Part shown: positions 56,794 through 64,000 of the stretch, piece by piece | Numbering within the stretch: position 1 is the first letter of the stretch | Layout: each line of letters starts with the position of its first letter | Origin: Gonatopus flavifemur | Lineage: Eukaryota > Arthropoda > Insecta > Hymenoptera > Dryinidae | Direction: 5' to 3' | DNA: 64,000 nucleotides | Assembly: GCA_018340375.1 (NCBI GenBank) | Contig: JAFFJZ010000002.1 | Coordinates: forward strand, 27,608,001 to 27,672,000 | Made by a program: the position numbers and the translations under genes | The notes under the pieces: generated by a model | What the model saw: the letters and a program-made list of their open reading frames with translations, nothing else | Told to the model about the DNA's origin: nothing | Database searches by the model: none

Positions 56794-57839
56794 TAGATTG
56801 TGATGTGAGAATTCAGTATTTCCTACGAAAACATCCTATGAATTTTAGATTGGAATAGCCTCGTGTCTTCATATTTATTTCAATGGACTCATATTTCAAC
56901 AAGCATCTAGCGTAATAAAATCCTACTTAAAGATCAACTATTTATACCAACATTCATCGTTTTCATATCTCAATGAACGATCCTTCGCGCGAACGTTCAT
57001 CAGCTAGCATGAAAAATAATTGAAAAACAATTGATGACTCCGAAGATATCACGCTGTTTCATAACGACAAGAATTTCATGAAATTATTCTTTTCTCAAGA
57101 TATAATTTGTATGAATTCCACTCATAATATGAGGATATGTAATATAATGTCACGAAATGAAAGATACAATCAACGCAATGTATATAGAGCTGAGATATGC
57201 AAACTCGAAAAGTATCTAGTCATCAATCTCATGGAAAAAACATTACTAAGTTGAGGGTCAATGAAATGAACCTTTCACGAAAGCCATATTCCTTCAATGA
57301 CAGTAGGCATTTATTATCAGAGCCATTCTTTCTTTCCCATTGACTTTAGTCGTTCTTTGTGAGTAGAGATTTTCATTTCACCTTCATTGATGCCATAGAG
57401 ACAAAGAAAACTATCGATCAAGTCAACGGCCGATAAAACCATATCTGAACGGAGTTCGATGAGAATTTAATAAAGTAGCAGATTGATTTTCTTCCAAGGA
57501 ATAGGAGAGCATTCAATCAAATGTATTCAATGAAGAACTAGTTTATTTGAAAATATAAAAGCAAAGTTCACGTATCGTGTCCTCGATAAGGCACGTAGGG
57601 AACAAATCTCAAGGTCAAAAAGATACGAACGTGAGCAAAAAAATGAATAAAATTTATGGATCGATGAGTTTTGATTATTAGCGCCACGTGGATGATGTTT
57701 CAATTTCTCTCTCGCGCGTTTAGAGTTCCATTTTATAACGCGAAGACTCTTCGACTTTTCAACTTCTGTTGGATTTCTTTTATGATTCCAACAAAAGGTT
57801 CCAACAAAATCCAAGAATTCAATTAAATTCATCTTATTC
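56794..57839. other. Intergenic, nothing recognised
   Basis: A 101-codon minus-strand frame (57527-57832) shows no recognisable domain. Confidence 0.5.
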
Positions 57840-58530
57840 CAACTGAATTTTATTGAATTTAAAAAAAATCCATCTAACCAAAAAATCTAATGAAAACTTC
57901 CAGTGCTGTACTGGAAGCAATGAATTTGTGCATTTGTGCTGAAAAATTCTTGTATTTATAATTTCTTCGAAGTTTGAATCGTTCATAACAACGAAACGAA
58001 AATCCAAACCAATTCTGACTCGCAAAATCTGATAAATCATCGGTGCTGATTTTCTCGAATTCAATTATTCGGATCTGAAAATATCGTTCGAAGATTGTAC
58101 TGCAAGGTTTCGAGACTTTGACAGCTGAGTATTTCAATTGTTTCAGCGATGGTTCGCTGGATGTTTTTTCGCGACTTTTAAGAAGATACAGATTTTGAGC
58201 TTCCGGAGTGGAGCCGCGTCTGGAATCGGTTTGTTGCCGACGTTTCGCCATCATTGCAGCTGGCTTCCTACCGCCCTGAAGAAGGTAGCTGCAATGATGG
58301 CGAAACGTCGGCAACAAACCGATTCCAGACGCGGCTCCACTCTGGAAGCTCAAAATCTGTAGCTGAGTATTTCGTCATTCGATTACCAATTCGTTTCAAT
58401 GAAAAACATGAAATTCCATGTAAAATTCAGGAAAATTTTATTGTACGTAAACTGAAAAATTCATTATGATTAACAGAAATTTTCCAGTTCCTGGGCACCG
58501 GGGAATTCCAGTTTTATTTAACAATGTAAG
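57840..58530. repeat. Degraded element surrounding the 58.2-kb hairpin
   Basis: AACTTCCAGTGCTGTACTGG near 57897 and AATTTTCCAGTTCCTGG near 58481 recall words of the 1.1-kb element. GCTGAGTATTTC occurs directly on both sides of the hairpin (58125, 58363). Confidence 0.4.
58187..58361. repeat. Near-perfect hairpin, 75-bp arms
   Basis: Arms 58187-58261 and 58287-58361 differ at one base; loop 25 nt. GC-rich, containing GACGTTTCGCCATCATTGC and its inverse. Frames crossing it are by-products. Confidence 0.9.
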
Positions 58531-58557
58531 TACGGTTGAAGTAACGTACAAAAGTTT

Positions 58558-59010
58558 TCAATGGTGTACCAAACTCCAGCTTATAATATTGAGAAAACAA
58601 CGAAAAATATGTTTGACAGAATTGTTTTTAAACAGATTGTGCATGTAATTATTTGTGTGTAGGAATAATGTAGACGACTTTATTATGTAACAAATATTCA
58701 GGATATTGGGTATTTGAAAAACGCATTTCTTCTGTAATTCTATACCACTATCATGTTCCTCTGACTTATTAGATTCTGCACTCATTCTGCGTTCCGAGTT
58801 CTGTCTGTTACATATAAAATCCTCCAGATAATAGATATTGATCTCTTCAACACCATTTTTGATTCCATTACAGGTTAGGAGGTATAAATAAATACCATAC
58901 TCACTTTTTACTTCTAATAGAGGGTAGAGGGTTACAATATTCTTCATGTACGTCCAATCTTCCCACGTTTTTACTATAAATGCTGTAGGAAAATCGATGG
59001 TGTATTGCAT
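58558..59010 (-). other. Unassigned 150-codon minus-strand frame
   Basis: Starts MQYTIDFPTAFIVKTWEDW. Within it 58905-58982 has a plausible exon shape (acceptor TTTCCTACAG, donor GTGAGT) coding AFIVKTWEDWTYMKNIVTL. The second half is of low complexity. No family recognised; could be chance or an exon of an unannotated minus-strand gene. Confidence 0.25.
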
Positions 59011-59370
59011 TTCATCCTCCCATCTTCACGCAGAAACTATGGTTTGTACCAAAATTTAAAAAAACCTATTGGATGTCATTGATTGATGAGAATCAATACA
59101 AACTTTGCAACGGTAAATGATCATTCGCACTTGTTCCAACCCATTGGAACCGGTTTAGTCAATGGGTTTCAATGGAAATCCAATAAATTTTCAATGGTTA
59201 ATACGTATCATTGCAAAGTTGGTATCAAATTTCATCAATCGTTGTCTTCCAACCTTCAGGGAAATTTACTTCATTCTGACCAAACCGCTTCATTTTTCCT
59301 CCAATTTTTCAGCAAAAAAATGAATTATTTTGGTCGAAATGGCGTTTGTTTCACCAAAATACATTATGTA

Positions 59371-59625
59371 TACTGAAAAAAATGATTTATTTGACCGAAT
59401 GAATTGAAGTTAGTTGCAAAAATTAATTCCGAGTAATGAAAGAATAGAAGCCGATAATGAAATTTATAGTAAGGCAACTTCAAATTAGTAACAACAACTC
59501 AAGTCAAAGAAATTAAATTTGAATTTAGTTGAACCAACGCCCGTTTTAGTTATCCAAATATCAACAACTGTATCTAGTTGCTGGAACTAATGTGGAGTAA
59601 GGGTAACTAATTATTTTTTTCGGTG
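59371..59625. mobile_element. CAC-class MITE, word TTAGTTG, copy 2
   Basis: Reverse-complement copy of 5467-5721, also 255 bp; inverse CACCGAAAAAAATAATTAG at the right end and TACTGAAAAAAATGA at the left; TA flanks. Confidence 0.85.
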
Positions 59626-62204
59626 TAACTGAGATGGGAATCGGTATCAAATACGCTGACGCAAGTTCCTCTATCACTCATTTTAAAAATATTAATTGTC
59701 ATTCCAACTCAATGTTATGTAATTAGTGCACTCAGTGCTCTTGGCACGTCGTTGGATTCTTGACTTGTTTATTGACACGAATTTGTATTTTGCTACTCCT
59801 GCTCCAATGGGAAAATTTTTTAAATTATATATAATTTATATATAATCATGTTTGGCCCACATTTTTTACTCAACCTCATCAATTTAAAATTCGATCTTAT
59901 CATATTCTATTCTAAATTCGTTTCAATAAACGACTTGAACTTCAGCGACGTGCTTTCAATACTAAACCGTTTCAAGTAAATTCTACATCGAATGATCAAG
60001 TTCGTTATGAACGAACTACGTGTACGTATAATCTTTGAAAATATTTCAATCACTTATGATGATAAGAGCGATCCATTCAATTGGATAATGAACATTCAGA
60101 ATTCATGTCATAAGGCATTACATATCCCGTAGAAATTAAAGATTCCTCTTTCAGGTGCAATTCTATTTAAAGAAATTTATAACATGAATTTTTTCAGTAA
60201 TTTCAAAGAATTAATTCTCTACCTGAGAATGAATGAATTCAAATATTTGTTATACGATATTTGTCAGCAACGGAAAATTATGTTATCCATTGGCAAGGTA
60301 TTTTGTGTTTCACAATTTTATCTCGAAACCGTGGTTGTTCAGACACGAATGTGGAGTGCGAGAGATGATCATGAAAACAATAGCATGCGGATGAACACGC
60401 GGATGAAGTCGCGCGCGGCAGTTACAATGTGCTCTGTAAGAGACACAACATCGCACCAATGTATTATTCACATTTCGCTTTAACGCGGTTCTAAAAAATT
60501 GTAATATCTTGTGAATATTTCAAAGTGTTACGCAGTGGTTGAAGTGCTCAAAAAGGTGACGAATAGTTTATATCATTCAGTTTAAATAAAACTTCGTGTA
60601 AATACTCATGTTTGGTACAAAAATTTATCGCTGAAAATATCTATGGAGATTGCAATTTATCGATTTCAACACAGCATCCCTGTTTTATAATTAAATTTCA
60701 TATAGTCTTCATATTGGGAGGATATATGCGATGATTGGGATTGTAGCCACTTCATTTGGGTTGAATTTCATTCTGAAAAATACCTCATGTCGAGGTTTGC
60801 AAGGGAATACCATTTCCTGGTGAGCATAACAATGATTTTGGAGATAAAGAAATCGATGGAATCGATAGATTCTTGACAAAATGGATTCTTTTCTATAAAA
60901 CACTTATCGAGGTTTATTGATTTTTATCAAATCTTGATCAAAATTTGATACTACTTTACTTGTAAAACCAGTGTTATGCTCACCAGGAAATTGTATATCT
61001 TCGCAAATGATCAACATAGAGTATGTTTTGGAATGCATTCTAACCTGAAACCCGCCATCCCAGAAAATAGACGGAAACATAGTTCTTAGATGTTCTGTTA
61101 ATCATGAAAGATATCTAAGAACCAATACAGAATAGTTAGCTGATGTCTCTCTCAAAGAACACTTGGGCCTGAATCAGGGGTAGGTTTGGAGGGATTATAA
61201 CCTTGAGCCTTTCCAGAGGCCTCATTTGACAAAACTATATTCATACAAAAAGCTCGGAAATATCTTCCTTTTCCCGCTTTTTACCTTGAGAGGGTCCCAG
61301 ATGATGATGAAGATCTTTGAAAAGGATCGATCCTTTTTTATATAAAAATATATCATTTTTATAGATTTCAATGAAAAATTCGACAATTTTTATATAAAAA
61401 ACGATTGATATTTTGTAAGAATCTCCATCACAGGTCTCGAATTGTGCCATGCCCCCGAGCCTCAACACTCATCAATCTGACTCTACTTCGATTCGAATGA
61501 TTCAGAAAATCACTGCTTTCCGTTGATGAAATTTCGATAAATTTCGAATCATAGAACTGGCGTGCGAATTGTACCGCAATAGATGAAGCAATAAAAATTA
61601 TATCCCGATACTTTCAGACCTTCTCATGCATTTCAACCCAGAATAATCTTACCAAAAAAATACTCACTTGGTCGGTACGCTGGTGTCTCTTTAGATGATC
61701 CAGAAATTTATTCCGTTTAAGAAAATCAAAGAGTATGCACTTTGACGATCCATCCCATCCAATGAATATGAGTTTGAAAGGGTCAAGTCAACAATTTTAC
61801 ATTTATATGCGTTGCGATAAATTTTTATCGGAGTCGATCAAATGAAATGGGATTTGGTATGAATATTCTCCGAGAGCAGGAGTCCCGCGAAACGAGACGG
61901 AACGGAAATAAACTTTATGTCAATATTTTTGGTCGATCATCTCGTCTGGTCTTGATATTATTCGAACCCGTTCTCGATTCGTCTAGATAAAATCCTCACT
62001 GGAATATTTCCATCTTCTTTAGAATAACAAATTATGAAAGTCTTTCCTTCAATTGAATAATTATGTATACGCGAGTGTAAAAATTTTGAAAATTGAATAT
62101 AGTTTATTTATAGTTGTATTTAACTTGTACATAAAGTGCATATAAATTACACAGGCCTGCGAAATATGACTTTTTATTCCCCCCTCGAACAATAATGTCT
62201 TTTT
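59626..62204. other. Intergenic, nothing firm
   Basis: 2.6 kb with no element recognised. A minus-strand block ending at 61668 (KRNKFLDHLKRHQRTDQ then GTGAGT) looks exon-like but has no clear acceptor. Confidence 0.4.
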
Positions 62205-62960
62205 CCGAAGCATTTTGATGCGCTGAATCCGAATCTGGCTGCAGAATTGCTCCATCACGTCAGGTTTTTGAGATATTTCGACCTAAAAATGTGAAAAACA
62301 TTGTTTTTTGACATATTTGGGGTTACGTACAGTCGAAGGGTAATTTTTTTTATACAAAACTAATAGATGCATCTCAAAGTATAAGTCATCCTCTTCCACA
62401 CGGAAAAAAATGACGTGTGGATTTTGCATTGGTTGTTGTTATTTTGACATAACTGCTGAAGTGCATGCAATTGGAGTAAAATTCACATTGGGACCAATGT
62501 TACGTGTGCATTGTTTCTGAAGTAAACAGCAGGCGTGTTGCCATGGTAACCATGATAACAATGTAAATCCAACAGGACTCTGGAGTAAATTCTACATGAA
62601 ATCCACACCGTAATTATAACCTTCTCTTTTCATGTAATTCTTACGTGGTCATTTTTTTCCGTGCAAATGCCGTTGAGTTTGCTCAAATATCTTTTTGTTC
62701 CATTGAGATACGACAGTTTGAAAATTGTGTCTCCACCTATTCATTGAATACATGAGCGCACAAATTCCAAATTGTCGTATCTCAATGAAAAAAATCTATT
62801 AGTTTTGTGAAAAAAATTACCCTTCGACTTTATGTAACCTCAAATATGTCAAAAAACAGTGTTTTCCACATTTTTAGGTCGAAATATCCCAAAAATCTGA
62901 CGTGATATAGAAATTCTGGAGGCATATTCGGATTCAGCGCAGCAAATCACTTCGAGAATG
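62205..62960. repeat. Foldback with 150-bp arms
   Basis: CGCTGAATCCGAATCTGG, CACGTCAG, TTTCGACCTAAAAATGTG and GTCGAAGGGTAATTTTTTT at 62220-62352 return inverted at 62805-62945. The loop contains the MITE 62399-62663. Confidence 0.8.
62399..62663. mobile_element. CAC-class MITE, TSD CA
   Basis: Ends CACGGAAAAAAATGACGTG and inverse CGTGGTCATTTTTTTCCGTG, flanked by direct CA. Confidence 0.8.
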
Positions 62961-63160
62961 AGAATTTCATTCGAAGGAGAATTTCATTGCCGATCAGTGT
63001 AATAAATGTGAATGCTGATTATGTTGTCGGGACATATTACACAACTTAGAATGGTCGTAACTTAGCGAGAAAAAATCATACATGACCGTTCAATAGCTCA
63101 TTTTAAACGGGAAGAGTAGTATAAATTGATACAGTTGAGGAAAAAGATCAAGAACATTTT

Positions 63161-63300
63161 ATCCGTCCTGTACATAACCTCAAAAGTAGCAAAAGAATGC
63201 ATTTTCCCAGTATATACCCTTAGATATCTCAAAATCCTGACGTGATAGCCCAGTTCTGACTCCGGATTCGGATTCTACGCAGCAAATTATTCCGGAAAAT
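63161..63300. repeat. Third copy of the 62.2-kb arm
   Basis: GTACATAACCTCAAAAGTA, AGATATCTCAAAATCCTGACGTGA and GGATTCGGATTCTACGCAGC follow the order of the right arm at 62830-62950, in the same orientation. Confidence 0.65.
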
Positions 63301-64000
63301 GGTCACCACTTCCAAGGGGGGAAAACCTCGCAGGCCTGTGTTATATATACTTCATTTATTCAGTCTTTCAGTCGAGACGATCGTTTCTTCACGATTCAGC
63401 TTCCGTATAGGAAACCTTGAGTATCCATGTGGGAGCAATTACTTCACCTTGCATATTTGTATATCATCAGATGCACAGTGGATCGAAAAATATCTCTCCA
63501 CGTGAAATTTACTCTGGAAAATTGATATATGAATTATATGAAAATCATAAGGTTTCACTAAAAAATACTGTTACAGGATTTTTATACAATTTTTGTATAA
63601 TATGCATGTGATGTGTACGATTTGTATTTAAATTCCATATAAATTCTGAACTGAGAAAAAAGTTTATTTATAATTAACAAACGTATATTTGCTTATGGTG
63701 AAATAAATATTCATTTGAATTAAATATATTTCGCAAATAATAAGCAAGTGATACTGAATAGAAATAAACGTTTGTTGATAGTGAATAGATCACATTTGTG
63801 GGAATCATGACTATCATAACCCAATATAAATTTGTTGACCTTTCAAGTACACGCATTTTTTCACACCTACGGAGTATACACAGGTGCAAATTTGCACCAC
63901 GTAATTTTACCGATTGATAACTAGGTTCCTATTCGACCAATTTGACCTCTCTTTTTCTCAATTTGAAGGAAAAATTGTGCATATTAACGTGGTATGGAAG
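63301..64000. other. Window end, nothing recognised
   Basis: AT-rich DNA with short open frames only. Confidence 0.5.

Noticed and set aside
58260..58320. Hammerhead ribozyme (CTGAAGA ... GAAAC)
   Set aside because: The core words are there, but the bases between them do not form stem II.
57874..58353. 159-codon open frame on the minus strand
   Set aside because: Its N-terminal half is read from the GC-rich hairpin at 58187-58361; the peptide is a by-product of that repeat.
1..64000. CRISPR arrays, operons, bacterial features
   Set aside because: No regularly spaced direct repeats with unique spacers; spliced genes and mariner elements show eukaryotic DNA.

Overview
This is intron-bearing, AT-rich animal DNA. 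The genes, Tc1/mariner elements and MITE-laden introns fit an insect, probably Hymenoptera (inference; no species-specific marker was found). Only two protein-coding genes are convincingly present, both on the + strand, and they fill about a sixth of 1% to a few percent of the sequence; almost everything else is mobile-element DNA.

Gene 1 (69-18431) is the 3' portion of a class C seven-transmembrane receptor, best matched to bride of sevenless (boss). Four exons give the 7TM domain and the cytoplasmic tail. The ectodomain lies upstream of the window. Its last two introns (4.5 and 12 kb) are packed with foldback elements and contain a copia gag-protease relic.

Gene 2 (26619-39066) is a complete seven-exon SLC18-family vesicular amine transporter (433 aa, all splice phases consistent), closest in character to portabella/VMAT.

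Between and after the genes: 18.7-22.1 kb is foldback/MITE DNA; 22.2-23.8 kb is a CpG-rich, multi-mini-intron segment with a WD40-like reading frame; 24.3 kb carries a broken pipsqueak-type HTH fragment; 40.5 kb a non-LTR retrotransposon relic; 44.3-45.8 kb a four-deep nest of MITEs; 48.75-52.36 kb a long foldback element carrying an internal MITE, an apparently intact mariner and a deleted mariner; 15.3 and 55.7 kb hold two almost identical 1,103-bp elements; 58.2 kb a near-perfect 75-bp-arm hairpin.

The most unusual signal is collective. More than 25 short inverted-repeat elements share three traits: ends beginning CCC or CAC, target duplications of only 2 bp but of many different dinucleotides, and an interior built from one short, often self-complementary word that is private to each family (GAATATTC, AGATGTCT, AGATCT, GATAC, GAGTTC, TACTGGAA and others). 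That combination does not fit Tc1/mariner; its nearest described relative, by inference, is the CACTA (CMC/EnSpm) group with its subterminal repeats.
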